Positions 26,290 to 35,786 of a DNA stretch of 64,000 nucleotides are shown piece after piece (position 1 is the first letter of the stretch; every line of letters starts with the position of its first letter). The DNA is taken from NCBI RefSeq assembly GCF_008801925.2, contig NZ_CP062804.1:2480001-2544000 (forward strand), written 5' to 3'. The notes below the pieces were generated by a model, which saw only the letters and a list, made by a program, of their open reading frames with translations, had not been told where the DNA came from and made no database searches. The position numbers and the translations under genes are program-made. Origin of the DNA: Cupriavidus basilensis (lineage in GTDB: Bacteria; Pseudomonadota; Gammaproteobacteria; Burkholderiales; Burkholderiaceae).

Positions 26290-28431
26290 ATGGACGAAAG
26301 CGCGACATTGATCTCGCAGGAGGGCTCCTCGCGGGCCGTCACAATGAAATTTGCAGAGAGGCGCGCCGAAGCGCCTCCAAGCCCGGCGGGCGAAGCGCTT
26401 TACTTCAACCGGGAACTCAGTCTGCTGGAATTCAACCGGCGGGTTCTTGCCCAGGCCGAACATCCGCACACGCCTTTGCTGGAGCGCTTGCGCTTCCTTT
26501 GCATCTTCAGCAGCAATCTCGACGAGTTCTATGAGGTCCGTGTCGCGGGGCTGAAGGAACAGATCAAAGTCCAGTCCGCTGCGACTGGCCCGGATGGACT
26601 GGGCGCACAACGCGTCCACGCCCTGGTTAGCGCCAAGGTGCGGGACCTGGTGGCGCACCAGTACCGGCTGTTCAATGAAGTATTGATTCCCCAGCTCGCC
26701 GAACAGGGGATCCGTTTCCTGCGCCGCCCCAGCTGGACTGCCGCGCAGTCGGAGTGGATCAGGACCTATTTCTTCCAGCAGCTGATGCCGATCCTGACTC
26801 CCATCGGCCTGGACCCGACTCACCCCTTTCCGCGCGTACTGAACAAGAGCCTGAACTTCGTTGTCGAGCTACAGGGGCGGGACGCCTTTGGCCGCAGCCA
26901 TCGCGCGGCCATTGTCCAGGCGCCGCGCGCGCTGCCGCGCGTTATCCGCTTGCCCAGGGAAGTCGCCGGCTGCGAGCATGGCTTCGTCTTCCTGTCATCC
27001 ATCCTGCACGCCCACGTGGGCGAATTGTTCACGGGCATGGAGGTGCGCGGCTGCTACCAGTTCCGCGTAACCCGCAACAGCGAGCTGTTCGTCGATGAGG
27101 AGGAGGTCAAAAATCTGCGTGAAGCCTTGCAGGGTGAGCTGCCGCAGCGGCATCTCGGCGCCGCGGTGCGGCTGGAGGTGGCTGGCAACTGCTCCGCGGA
27201 GATGACGCGCTTTCTGCAAGAGCAATTCGAGCTGGACGATGCGGATGTGTTCTGCGTGGACGGACCGGTCAACCTGGTGCGCTTGATGAATGTGCCGGAG
27301 AAGGTCGAACGCCCTGACCTGAAGTACCCGCCGTTCCGCCCGGGGTTGCCAAAGGCGCTGCAGCGTCAGCCGGATATGTTCCGCGCGATCCGCGATGGCG
27401 ATATCCTGCTGCACCATCCCTATCAATCTTTCAGCCCAGTTGTCGACTTCATCCAGCAGGCTGCGCAAGACCCGGACGTGGTGTCGATCAAGCAGACGGT
27501 GTACCGCGCCGGCCATGACTCGGCCCTGCTGCAGGCGCTCATCGATGCCGCGCGGGCAGGCAAGGAAGTCACTGCCGTGGTGGAACTTCTGGCTCGCTTC
27601 GACGAGGAGGCCAATATCGGCTGGGCCGCGGCACTGGAGCAGGCCGGCGCCCATGTGGTCTACGGTGTGGTCGGCTTCAAGGCGCATGCCAAGATGGCCC
27701 TGGTGCTGCGGCGCGAAGGCCGGCACCTCAGGCGCTATGCGCACCTGGGCACCGGCAACTATCACGGCCAGACCACCAAGGTCTACACGGATTTCGGTCT
27801 GCTGACCTGTAACGATGGCATCGCCGAGGACGTGGCCAGTGTCTTCGGGCAACTGACCGGGCTGGGCCAGACCAGCCAGCTTGCCCGCATCTGGCAATCG
27901 CCGTTCACCCTGCACGCGGCCTTGCTGACGGCGATCGGGCGCGAGGCCGAGCACGCCAGGGCGGGACGCAAGGCAAGAATCATCGCCAAGATGAATGCAT
28001 TGCTGGAGCCAGGCATCATCGATGCCCTTTACCAGGCATCGTGCGCGGGCGTCAGGATCGACCTGATCGTGCGGGGTGCGTGCGCATTGCGCCCGGGCAT
28101 TCCCGGTTGCTCGGAGAACATCAGGGTGCGCTCGGTCATCGGCCGCTTTCTCGAGCATTCGCGCATCTACTACTTCTACAATGACAAGGCGGAAGACGTG
28201 ATGCTATCCAGTGCTGACTGGATGGGGCGCAATCTCTTCCGGCGCATCGAGGTGTGCTTTCCCGTGACCGACAAGCGTCTCAAGGCGCGCGTCATCGACG
28301 AGGGGTTAAAGCCATACCTGAAAGACAAGCGAGACACATGGGAAATGACCGCCAACGGCACTTACCGCCGTCGGCGCGGCCGCGTACCGTTCGCCGCGCA
28401 GGATGCCCTGCTCCGCACGCTGGCGGCGTGA
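26290..28431 (+). CDS. ppk1: polyphosphate kinase 1
   Basis: 713 residues. Conserved order of PPK1: N-terminal YFNRELSLLEFNRRVL, the head domain, then two phospholipase-D-like catalytic domains. The autophosphorylated His is His466 in GFKAHAKMALVLRR and the second essential His is His623 in FLEHSRIYYFYND; YAHLGTGNYHGQTTKVYTDF and DWMGRNLFRRIEVCFP complete the site. It polymerises the ATP gamma-phosphate into inorganic polyphosphate, at the inner membrane. An extension of about 35 residues precedes the usual start; a later ATG at codon 19 (MKFAERRAEAPP) could be used instead. The downstream CYTH-CHAD gene suggests a polyphosphate metabolism unit. Confidence 0.96.
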   Translation: MDESATLISQEGSSRAVTMKFAERRAEAPPSPAGEALYFNRELSLLEFNRRVLAQAEHPHTPLLERLRFLCIFSSNLDEFYEVRVAGLKEQIKVQSAATGPDGLGAQRVHALVSAKVRDLVAHQYRLFNEVLIPQLAEQGIRFLRRPSWTAAQSEWIRTYFFQQLMPILTPIGLDPTHPFPRVLNKSLNFVVELQGRDAFGRSHRAAIVQAPRALPRVIRLPREVAGCEHGFVFLSSILHAHVGELFTGMEVRGCYQFRVTRNSELFVDEEEVKNLREALQGELPQRHLGAAVRLEVAGNCSAEMTRFLQEQFELDDADVFCVDGPVNLVRLMNVPEKVERPDLKYPPFRPGLPKALQRQPDMFRAIRDGDILLHHPYQSFSPVVDFIQQAAQDPDVVSIKQTVYRAGHDSALLQALIDAARAGKEVTAVVELLARFDEEANIGWAAALEQAGAHVVYGVVGFKAHAKMALVLRREGRHLRRYAHLGTGNYHGQTTKVYTDFGLLTCNDGIAEDVASVFGQLTGLGQTSQLARIWQSPFTLHAALLTAIGREAEHARAGRKARIIAKMNALLEPGIIDALYQASCAGVRIDLIVRGACALRPGIPGCSENIRVRSVIGRFLEHSRIYYFYNDKAEDVMLSSADWMGRNLFRRIEVCFPVTDKRLKARVIDEGLKPYLKDKRDTWEMTANGTYRRRRGRVPFAAQDALLRTLAA

Positions 28432-28514
28432 ACAGACGCAGGTAACGCTTTGGCGCAAGCCAGTGGATGACGCCACCGACCAGGGGCTGTCTGGCAGCAT
28501 GTGGGAGGCCGGAA

Positions 28515-30044
28515 ATGGAGCGCGAGCTGAAGCTGGAGTTGCAGCAGGACCAAGCCGATGCGCTGCTAGCCTTGCCCCTGGTGGCTTCGTTCTGTGTCGA
28601 GCCACCACACGAGGCATTGCTTGTCAGCACCTATTTCGATACGCCCGGCTTGCGCCTGAGGCAGCATGGGGTCTCCCTGCGCGTGCGCCAGGCGGGGGCG
28701 CACTACGTACAGACGCTGAAAACGCGCGGAACCCGCCAAGCGGGTCTTTATGCGAGAGACGAGTTTGAATCCGCGGTCCCCACCAACCGGCCCGATCTCG
28801 ATGCGCTCAGGGCGCTGGTGCCGGGCACTACCGATCTGGGCCTGCTGATTCGCGAGGGCGATCTGGCGGACCAGTTACAGCCGGTGTTCGTTACCAACGT
28901 GCAGCGCACCGTTGCGCTGTTGCGCTTGCCGCAGGGGGACGAAGTCGAGCTGGCGCTGGATCGGGGTATTGTCCAGGCCGGGGACGCCACGGCACCCATC
29001 CGGGAACTGGAGATGGAGATCCAGGCCGGCAATGCGGCGCATTTGTATGCGTTTGCCCTGCACTTGCTTGCATCGGTACCGATGCGCCTGAGCCGCGTCA
29101 GTAAAGGGGACCGAGGCTACGAGCTGCTCGCCGGCATGCGGCTGGAAGCAGTCCACGCCCAGCCCCTCAAGCTCGGCCGGAAGGTCACGGTGGAGACCGT
29201 GTTTCAGGTGATTGCCCGGAACTGCCTGGCTCAAATCTGCGGTAACGAGCGCGGGGTGATCTGTGGCGACGCCCCGGAAAGCGTGCATCAGATGCGCGTG
29301 GGGCTGCGCCGCCTGCGTTCCGCGCTCGATCTTTTTGCGACGTCGATTGTTTTCCCTACAGGGCTGGTAGCCGAGTTGAACTGGATCGCGGGAGAGCTCG
29401 GGCCCGCACGCGATTGGGAAGTGCTCGCGAATACCACCCTGCCAGCGGTATTCAAAGGCGCGCCGGAGGATCTGCTGACAGAGCCGCTGCACAGCGTGGC
29501 GGCGATGGCCGGCGAGAAACGGCGGCACGCCGCACAGGCAGTTGATTCCGAACGGTACACGCGACTGATCCTGGAGCTTTGCCGGTGGCTGGAAAGTGCT
29601 GACTGGCGTCGGGATCTGGACGAAACGCAGCGCGCCTCGCTTGCAGGAAGTGCAAGCGATTTCGCACTTGCGAGATTGCATGAGCGGCATCGCAAGCTGC
29701 TAAAGCGCGGCCGCGGCCTGGCCAGGCTGGATCCGCGCCGGCTCCATCGCGCCCGCATCGCTGCAAAGAAGCTACGCTATGCGACCGAGTTCTTCGGGTC
29801 ACTGTACCCGGAAAAGCGCACACGACGATACCGGGACCTATTAGCCCGCCTGCAGGACGACCTGGGCTGGCGCAACGACATGACCGTCGCGGATGGTCTG
29901 CTTGGCCGCCTGCAGAACGAGCAGCAGGAAGCCTGTGCCGGCGCCAGCTATGCGCGCGGCTATATTGCCGCCCTGGTGTCCGCCGACAAGGAAGCCTTGC
30001 GACGCATATGGAAGCGGTTCAAGGTAATTTCTCCGCCAGTCTAA
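28515..30044 (+). CDS. CYTH and CHAD domain protein (inorganic triphosphatase, YgiF-like)
   Basis: 509 residues from ATG 28515, which starts the diagnostic ExExK motif (MERELKLEL) at residues 2-6 and has GGGAGG upstream. Residues 1-200 are a CYTH tunnel domain, known to hydrolyse inorganic triphosphate. The C-terminal half is a CHAD helical bundle with repeated conserved histidines and basic residues (VHQMRVGLRRLRSALDLF, LHRARIAAKKLRYATEFF), a polyphosphate-binding domain. Domain order equals E. coli YgiF. Located 83 bases after ppk1 and co-directional, so it likely trims or binds polyphosphate made by the kinase. Confidence 0.93.
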   Translation: MERELKLELQQDQADALLALPLVASFCVEPPHEALLVSTYFDTPGLRLRQHGVSLRVRQAGAHYVQTLKTRGTRQAGLYARDEFESAVPTNRPDLDALRALVPGTTDLGLLIREGDLADQLQPVFVTNVQRTVALLRLPQGDEVELALDRGIVQAGDATAPIRELEMEIQAGNAAHLYAFALHLLASVPMRLSRVSKGDRGYELLAGMRLEAVHAQPLKLGRKVTVETVFQVIARNCLAQICGNERGVICGDAPESVHQMRVGLRRLRSALDLFATSIVFPTGLVAELNWIAGELGPARDWEVLANTTLPAVFKGAPEDLLTEPLHSVAAMAGEKRRHAAQAVDSERYTRLILELCRWLESADWRRDLDETQRASLAGSASDFALARLHERHRKLLKRGRGLARLDPRRLHRARIAAKKLRYATEFFGSLYPEKRTRRYRDLLARLQDDLGWRNDMTVADGLLGRLQNEQQEACAGASYARGYIAALVSADKEALRRIWKRFKVISPPV

Positions 30045-30056
30045 AACGCGGCCTCG

Positions 30057-30579
30057 CTAATGGGAAACCAGCACGGGTATCTTCAAGGACAGGAGAATGG
30101 ACTCTGTGACGCCGCCGAATATGAACGCCATCCACATCGGGTGAGAGTAGCCGCCCATCACCAAGAGATCATACGGCCCCTGCTCAATCTGTTTCCGGAG
30201 TGCATGATGAGCGATCGGCAAGGGGTGGGTTTCCGGCGAGCCTTGCCATTCGTACTGGCCAGCAATGACAAGGTCCGCGTAGCGGGCTCTGTCGCGAATA
30301 CCCTCGACGACGTCGCCTGCTGTCTCGAACCAGCACGTGTCAGCCTGGCGCTCCGATCACAGCCGCCGCCTCCGCGGCTTGCAGCGCGAGTTGCGAGGAG
30401 AGATGCGCCGCGACTTCCTCCACCCGCGTCGGCTTGTATAGCGGCGGCACCTCCGGCGGTGGGGTCACATGGATTCCGCTCAGTCGCGCGCCTGTGCTGC
30501 CAGCTAGGTCGGCAGCGAATTGCACCCTGCGCCGCCCTGATTCGCTCCCATCTACGTGCACCAGCAAGTCCCGATACAT
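30057..30579 (-). pseudogene. universal stress protein (UspA family) gene, frameshifted with internal deletion
   Basis: From ATG 30579 the frame reads MYRDLLVHVDGSESGRRR and continues to a stop at 30340. The next frame goes on with QADTCWFETAGDVVEGIRD and VIAGQYEWQGSPETHPLPIA, then jumps to LRKQIEQGPYDLLVMGGYSH and finishes KIPVLVSH at 30060. Compared with tandem-type Usp proteins about 100 residues are missing between PLPIAHH and LRKQIEQG. Two independent lesions, so the gene is dead. It converges on the CYTH-CHAD gene. Confidence 0.8.
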
Positions 30580-30833
30580 CTCCAGCCCCCCAATCACCAC
30601 CCGCATCGCATTCGTTGCGGGAATGCCATGTGAATGCCATGTGGTGGCCCTTATCGGCTGCCGGCCGCGCCTGATCGCGAGAAACCTGACAGGCGAAAAA
30701 CCTTAGGCTTTCGCCTCAAATATAGTGGCTTGAAAAAGAACATCCGCAAGTAATCAGCCCGCTTGCCAAATGCGCGAATGGCGGAGCACACCCCGGCAGA
30801 TCCAGCAGGTAGTCCCCAGGCCAGGTTCGCGGG

Positions 30834-31019
30834 CTGACCGCCGCCTACGGCTCCAGCTTCGTCACGCTTGGGCCTGGCGACGTGATTGTCACCGGCACGC
30901 CGGGCGGTGTCGGCACCAAGCGAAATCCGCCGGTATTCAAGAAGAGCGGCGATGTGCTCGAGGTCGAAGTCAGCAAGCTTGGCGTGCTCAGGAATCCCAT
31001 TCGCGGTGAATCAGCGTAG
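30834..31019 (+). pseudogene. fumarylacetoacetate hydrolase family, C-terminal remnant
   Basis: In one plus-strand frame the text reads LTAAYGSSFVTLGPGDVIVT then GTPGGVGTKRNPPVFKKSGD and ends VLRNPIRGESA before TAG at 31019. This is the C-terminal ~60 residues of an FAH-fold hydrolase, including the conserved GTPGGVG. Nothing of the ~200-residue metal-binding part is found upstream. Confidence 0.75.
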
Positions 31020-31096
31020 TACTTGTTTTGAGAGCTACTTGCCTTCCATGCCCGCGCTCTCGCCCCCGCATTGCATCGTCGAGACTCGCGTGCCTC

Positions 31097-31441
31097 CTAT
31101 GGCAAACGTGGCATCGGTCGGGGAAGCGGCTGCGGACGCGGAGTGGGCGCAACGCCAGGCAGCTGCGTATACGGCACGACGATGTACGGATATATCGCCG
31201 ATCCGTTACCTGGCAGGGTCCCGGATGTCGACGCGGGCTGTGCCACACCGATTTTCTGCTGTGAAAGTGGCGCGGTTTCCAGCTCGGTGCCGCCGCTCCG
31301 ACCGCCACTAATGCCGCGCTGGGTACTTAGACTCAGGCCGAGACTGTTTGTCTGCGGAGCGGCAAATACCGTCGCCGACGCCACCAACAGCGTAATCGCA
31401 ACGGCGGAGTTCCCTAAATGGATCGAATGGCCTGAAAACAT
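31097..31441 (-). CDS. small secreted proline-rich protein, unknown
   Basis: 114 residues with a good Sec signal (SAVAITLLVASATVFAA-PQ) and a mature part rich in Ser/Gly/Thr that ends in a Pro-rich tail (PTPRPQPLPRPMPRLP). No family recognised. The signal and the low-complexity tail suggest a periplasmic or wall-associated small protein. Confidence 0.5.
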   Translation of the reverse strand: MFSGHSIHLGNSAVAITLLVASATVFAAPQTNSLGLSLSTQRGISGGRSGGTELETAPLSQQKIGVAQPASTSGTLPGNGSAIYPYIVVPYTQLPGVAPTPRPQPLPRPMPRLP

Positions 31442-31679
31442 GACTGGTCCTGTTCATTCTGGGTTGGGTTGGCTGGTGTGGGCGGCAGTTGCTCCCCAGC
31501 AACCCTATCTTACAAGCAGGCCGACCTGGATTGTCGGCAGGTTCGACGTAGAGATATGGCGCCGAGGGCGCCAGCTTAGCGCAGGACAGCAGCGACCCGT
31601 TGTCGCACCCCGCACCGCAGCATAGCCTGCGGTTTCGTACTAAACTTTCACAACTTCCTAAAAATTCAAAACTAACAAG

Positions 31680-32297
31680 ATGCAACTGTCGCCCCTGATC
31701 CAGCGCTTCGTGCTTCACTTCGGTGAAATGGGCAGCCGCTGGGGCATCAACCGCACGGTTGGGCAAATCTATGCCTTGCTGTTTACCGCCTCCCGCCCGC
31801 TCAACGCCGACGAAATCGCCGAGGCGCTGAGCTTCTCGCGCTCCAACGTCAGCATCGGGCTGAAGGAGCTGGAATCGTGGAACCTGGTCAAGCTGTCTCA
31901 CCAGCCGGGTGACCGCCGCGAGTATTTTTCGGCACCTGACGATGTCTGGGCGATTTTCCGCACCCTGGCGGAGGAACGCCGCCGGCGCGAGATCGACCCC
32001 ACGTTGTCCATGCTGCGCGAGGTCCAGCTAGAGACCGTGAGCGATCCGGACGATCGCCATGCGCAGGAGCGGATGAAGGAGATGTACGGGCTGATCCTGC
32101 TGGTGACGAGCTGGTTCGGCGAGATCCAGAAGCTCGATGTGGCCACGCTGGAGAAGCTGATGAAGCTCGGCTCCAAGGTCAACAAGCTGCTGGACGTGAA
32201 GGACAAGCTCAGCCTTGCCATCGGCGGAAAAGCCCGCGCCGGCACACCCCCTGCCAGTGCCGTGAAAGCCAAGACGACCCGTACCCGGAAGGAGTAG
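31680..32297 (+). CDS. GbsR/MarR-type transcriptional regulator
   Basis: 205 residues. Begins MQLSPLIQRFVLHFGEMGSR, followed by a winged HTH (LNADEIAEALSFSRSNVSIG) and the wing KLSHQPGDRREYFSA. This is the GbsR branch of the MarR superfamily, here with a long helical C-terminus and a basic tail (KTTRTRKE). Only four bases separate it from the cytochrome bd genes, whose ribosome site (AAGGAG) lies inside its end, so it is the first gene of that operon and most probably controls it. Confidence 0.88.
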   Translation: MQLSPLIQRFVLHFGEMGSRWGINRTVGQIYALLFTASRPLNADEIAEALSFSRSNVSIGLKELESWNLVKLSHQPGDRREYFSAPDDVWAIFRTLAEERRRREIDPTLSMLREVQLETVSDPDDRHAQERMKEMYGLILLVTSWFGEIQKLDVATLEKLMKLGSKVNKLLDVKDKLSLAIGGKARAGTPPASAVKAKTTRTRKE

Positions 32298-32301
32298 TTG
32301 C

Positions 32302-33681
32302 ATGTTCTCGTCGCTCGACCCCGTGGTGCTTGCGCGCGTGCAGTTTGCCGCCAACATCACGTTCCACATCCTGTTTCCCACCATCAGCATCTCGCTGGGC
32401 TGGGTGTTGCTGTTTTTCAAGCTGCGCTTCAATAAGACCGGCGATGAACGCTGGATGGCGGCGTACCGTTTCTGGGTGAAGATCTTTGCGCTGACCTTTG
32501 CGCTGGGCGTGGTCAGCGGCATCACCATGAGTTTCCAGTTTGGCACCAACTGGCCGGGCTATATGGAGACCGTGGGCAACGTGGCCGGTCCGTTGCTGGC
32601 CTATGAGGTGCTGACGGCGTTCTTCCTGGAGGCGACCTTCCTCGGCATCATGCTGTTCGGCATGCGCCGGGTGAGCAACCGCACGCATACCATCGCCACC
32701 TTGCTGGTAGCGGGCGGCACCACCTTGTCGGCGTTCTGGATCCTGGCGCTGAATTCGTGGATGCAAACCCCGGCTGGCTTCGAGATGATCGATGGCCGCG
32801 CGCATGTGACGAGCTGGCTGGCGGTGATCTTCAACCCGTCGTTCCCGTACCGCTTTGTGCATATGCTGCTGGCGTCGGGGCTGACCGTGGCGTTCTTGCT
32901 GGCAGGCATCTCGGCCTATCGCTGGCTGCGTGGCGACCGCGCGCCAGAGGTGCTGTCGTCGCTGCGCACCGGCGTGACCATTGCCGCGGTGCTGATCCCG
33001 CTGCAGATCGTGGCGGGCGACCTGCATGGCCTGAATACGCTGCACCACCAGCCGGCCAAGATCGCCGCGATGGAGGGAATCTGGAAGACGGAAAAGGGCG
33101 CGCCCGCCGTGTTGTTCGGCGTACCCAACGCAAGCACGCAAAGCAATGATTTCGAGATCGCCATTCCCAAGCTGGCCTCGCTCTACCTGACGCATCACAT
33201 GGATGGCGAGATCAAGGGCATCGATGCCTTTGGCGACAAGCACCCGCCCGTGGCGCCGCTGTTCTTCGCCTTTCGGATCATGGTGGGCGTGGGCCTGCTG
33301 ATGCTGGCGGCATCGTGGGTGGCGGCGTGGCAGTTGCGCCGTGGCGGACAGCCCGCGCCGTGGATGGCGCGCGTGCTGATTGCCATGACCTTCTCCGGCT
33401 GGGTGGCCCTGGTGGCTGGCTGGTACGTGACCGAGATCGGCCGCCAGCCTTACCTGGTGTACGGCGTGCTGACCACGGCGCAGGCGGCGTCCAAGGTGCC
33501 GGCGGCGATGATCGCCTCTACGCTGGCGATGTACCTGGCGCTCTACCTGGCGCTGATCGCGGCCTATGTCTCGGTGGTGTTCCACCTGGCGCGCAAGGCC
33601 GGGACCGCCCCGAAGGTGGACAACCCGCGGACCGAACCCCCTCAAGCCATGTTGCCTGGCGAACTGCGGAGCGCAGAATGA
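32302..33681 (+). CDS. cydA: cytochrome bd-type quinol oxidase subunit I (CioA/CydA)
   Basis: 459 residues, nine or so membrane helices. Haem ligand candidates are visible: His22 in NITFHILFPT and the His in YRFVHMLLAS. GWYVTEIGRQPYLVYG is the conserved block of subunit I. The Q-loop after GVPNAST is short, as in the cyanide-insensitive CIO subfamily rather than E. coli CydA. It reduces oxygen with quinol in the inner membrane, typically under low oxygen or when cytochrome c oxidase is inhibited. It overlaps the subunit II start. Confidence 0.95.
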   Translation: MFSSLDPVVLARVQFAANITFHILFPTISISLGWVLLFFKLRFNKTGDERWMAAYRFWVKIFALTFALGVVSGITMSFQFGTNWPGYMETVGNVAGPLLAYEVLTAFFLEATFLGIMLFGMRRVSNRTHTIATLLVAGGTTLSAFWILALNSWMQTPAGFEMIDGRAHVTSWLAVIFNPSFPYRFVHMLLASGLTVAFLLAGISAYRWLRGDRAPEVLSSLRTGVTIAAVLIPLQIVAGDLHGLNTLHHQPAKIAAMEGIWKTEKGAPAVLFGVPNASTQSNDFEIAIPKLASLYLTHHMDGEIKGIDAFGDKHPPVAPLFFAFRIMVGVGLLMLAASWVAAWQLRRGGQPAPWMARVLIAMTFSGWVALVAGWYVTEIGRQPYLVYGVLTTAQAASKVPAAMIASTLAMYLALYLALIAAYVSVVFHLARKAGTAPKVDNPRTEPPQAMLPGELRSAE

Positions 33682-34700
33682 CCGACCTGACCCAACCCGC
33701 CGGCTGGATGCCGCTGGTGTTCCTGGCCCTGATGGGCATCTCCATGCTGGTCTACGTGATCCTGGACGGCTACGACCTGGGCGTGGGTGTGCTGCTGCGC
33801 CGCGCGGACGATGCCGACAAGGACACCATGATCGCCTCCATCGGCCCGTTCTGGGATGCCAACGAGACCTGGCTGGTGCTGGGCGTGGGCCTGCTGCTGG
33901 TGGCCTTTCCCATTGCGCACGGCGTGATCCTGACCCAGCTCTACCTGCCAGTGGCGCTGATGCTGGCTGGGCTGATCCTGCGCGGCGTGGCGTTCGACTT
34001 CCGCGTGAAGGCACGCGCGCACCACAAGCCATGGTGGAACCGCGCGTTCTACGCCGGCTCGCTGCTGGCCGCGTTCTCGCAGGGCCTGATGCTCGGCCTG
34101 TATATCACGGGATTCCAGCACGGCTGGCTCGACCTGGCCTTTGCGGTAGTGGTGGGCTTGTGCCTGGTGGCGGGCTACTGCCTGCTGGGCGCGGGCTGGC
34201 TGATCATGAAGACCAGCGGCAGCCTGCAGCGGCGCGCCATGTACTGGGCGCGCCGCAGCCTGTGGCTCACAGGCATTGGCGTGGCGGCGATCTCGCTGGT
34301 CACGCCGATGGTGAGCCAGCGCATCTTCGATAAATGGTTCTCGCTGCCCAACATCATCCTGCTGGCGCCGATCCCGCTGGTCACGGTGGCGCTGTTCATC
34401 CTCATCGACCGCCTGCTGCGGCGCCTGCCGGCCATGCACGACCGCGGCAACGACCGCTGGTGCTGGGTGCCCTTCGCCGGCACGGCGGTGATTTTCCTGA
34501 TGGCGTTCAACGGCCTGGCATACAGCATCTTCCCGTACCTGGTGGTGGACAAGATCGATATCTGGCAAGCTGCGAGCGCGCCGGAGTCGCTGGGGGTGAT
34601 CCTGGTGGGCGCGGCAGTGGTGCTGCCGACCATCCTGGGTTACACGGTGTATGCCTACCGTGTATTCTGGGGGAAGGCGACCGACCTGCATTACTACTGA
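33678..34700 (+). CDS. cydB: cytochrome bd-type quinol oxidase subunit II (CioB/CydB)
   Basis: 340 residues starting at ATG 33678, overlapping the subunit I stop as ATGA. Characteristic N-terminus VFLALMGISMLVYVILDGYDLGVG and FWDANETWLVLGVGLLLVAFP; about eight helices. No CydX-like small subunit follows. After the stop a 14-base unit (CATTACTACTGAG) is duplicated, so the end of the gene has a local tandem copy. Confidence 0.95.
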   Translation: MTDLTQPAGWMPLVFLALMGISMLVYVILDGYDLGVGVLLRRADDADKDTMIASIGPFWDANETWLVLGVGLLLVAFPIAHGVILTQLYLPVALMLAGLILRGVAFDFRVKARAHHKPWWNRAFYAGSLLAAFSQGLMLGLYITGFQHGWLDLAFAVVVGLCLVAGYCLLGAGWLIMKTSGSLQRRAMYWARRSLWLTGIGVAAISLVTPMVSQRIFDKWFSLPNIILLAPIPLVTVALFILIDRLLRRLPAMHDRGNDRWCWVPFAGTAVIFLMAFNGLAYSIFPYLVVDKIDIWQAASAPESLGVILVGAAVVLPTILGYTVYAYRVFWGKATDLHYY

Positions 34701-34780
34701 GCATTACTACTGAGCAATGCTATTGAGCATTGACTGAGCGGCGCTCGATCAACCTCGCATATCTCGCACACCAGGCACCT

Positions 34781-35731
34781 ATGAGCGGCTCGCAAGGCCA
34801 ACAACCCGGCACCCCACCCTCCACGCCCCAGGCCGTCCCTCTCCCCCGGCGGCTGCTCGACCGCCTGCGCGCCCGTGCCGGCGCGCAGGTGCGGGGCCTG
34901 ACCCGCAGCAACTCCGGCCTCAGCCTCGACTACGACAACCCGCCCGGGGATCCCGGCCTGTTCGGGCCGGACGCGGTCTGCTGGCGTGTGCACGCGGATT
35001 TCCCCGCGATGCTGGCCGGCGGCGTCAGCGCCCTGCTGATGCAGACCATGCACCCCCTGGCGCTGGCCGGAGTATGGGATCATTCCACCTTTCGTACCGA
35101 TATGCAGGGCCGCCTGGGCCGCACCGCGCAGTTTATCGCCGGCACCACCTACGGCAACCGCGCCGATGCGCTGGCGCTGATTGACCGGGTCAGGCGCATC
35201 CACGCGGCGATCAAGGGCACGGCGCCAGATGGCCGCCCCTACGCGGCCGACGATCCGGCGTTGCTGACCTGGGTGCATGTTGCCGAGGTGTCGAGCTTTC
35301 TCACCGCCTACCTGCGCTATGTCGGCCCGCTCTCGGTCACCGAGCAGGACCGCTACTACGCGGAGGTGGCACAGATCGCCGAGCGCCTGGGCGCCACCGG
35401 CGTGCCACGCAGCGCCGACGCCATCGCCAGCTACCTGGAGCGCATGCGCCCGCAATTGGTAGTGAGCGAGCGCACCCGCGAAGTGGTGCGGCTGGTCATG
35501 GCCATGCCAGTGGCCAGCCCGCTGCTGGTGCCAGCGGTGCGGGTCATGGGAGACGCTGGCATTGCGCTATTGCCGCGCTGGGCGCAGCGCGAGCTCGGGC
35601 TGCATGGCAGCACCGCGATCCGCCGTCCGGTCTCGCTGGCCGGAATGCGCGTGCTGGCGCCCACCTTGCGCTGGGCATTGGGCAGCGGCCTGGCGGCGCG
35701 CGCGCGGCGGCGGGCGATGCAGTCGTCCTGA
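34781..35731 (+). CDS. oxygenase MpaB family protein (DUF2236)
   Basis: 316 residues from ATG 34781; a TTG start 51 bases upstream would add an unlikely tail. It shows the family core: GVSALLMQTMHPLALAGVWD, then FRTDMQGRLGRTAQFI and LLTWVHVAEVSSFL, containing the His residues that ligate haem or a metal in latex-clearing-protein-like and MpaB oxygenases. The real substrate is unknown. Gap of about 80 bases to cydB. The protein has no signal peptide. Confidence 0.85.
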   Translation: MSGSQGQQPGTPPSTPQAVPLPRRLLDRLRARAGAQVRGLTRSNSGLSLDYDNPPGDPGLFGPDAVCWRVHADFPAMLAGGVSALLMQTMHPLALAGVWDHSTFRTDMQGRLGRTAQFIAGTTYGNRADALALIDRVRRIHAAIKGTAPDGRPYAADDPALLTWVHVAEVSSFLTAYLRYVGPLSVTEQDRYYAEVAQIAERLGATGVPRSADAIASYLERMRPQLVVSERTREVVRLVMAMPVASPLLVPAVRVMGDAGIALLPRWAQRELGLHGSTAIRRPVSLAGMRVLAPTLRWALGSGLAARARRRAMQSS

Positions 35732-35786
35732 CCCGCCACCCCGGGGCGGGCGATTCACTAATCATAGGAAACAGGAAAAGAACACC

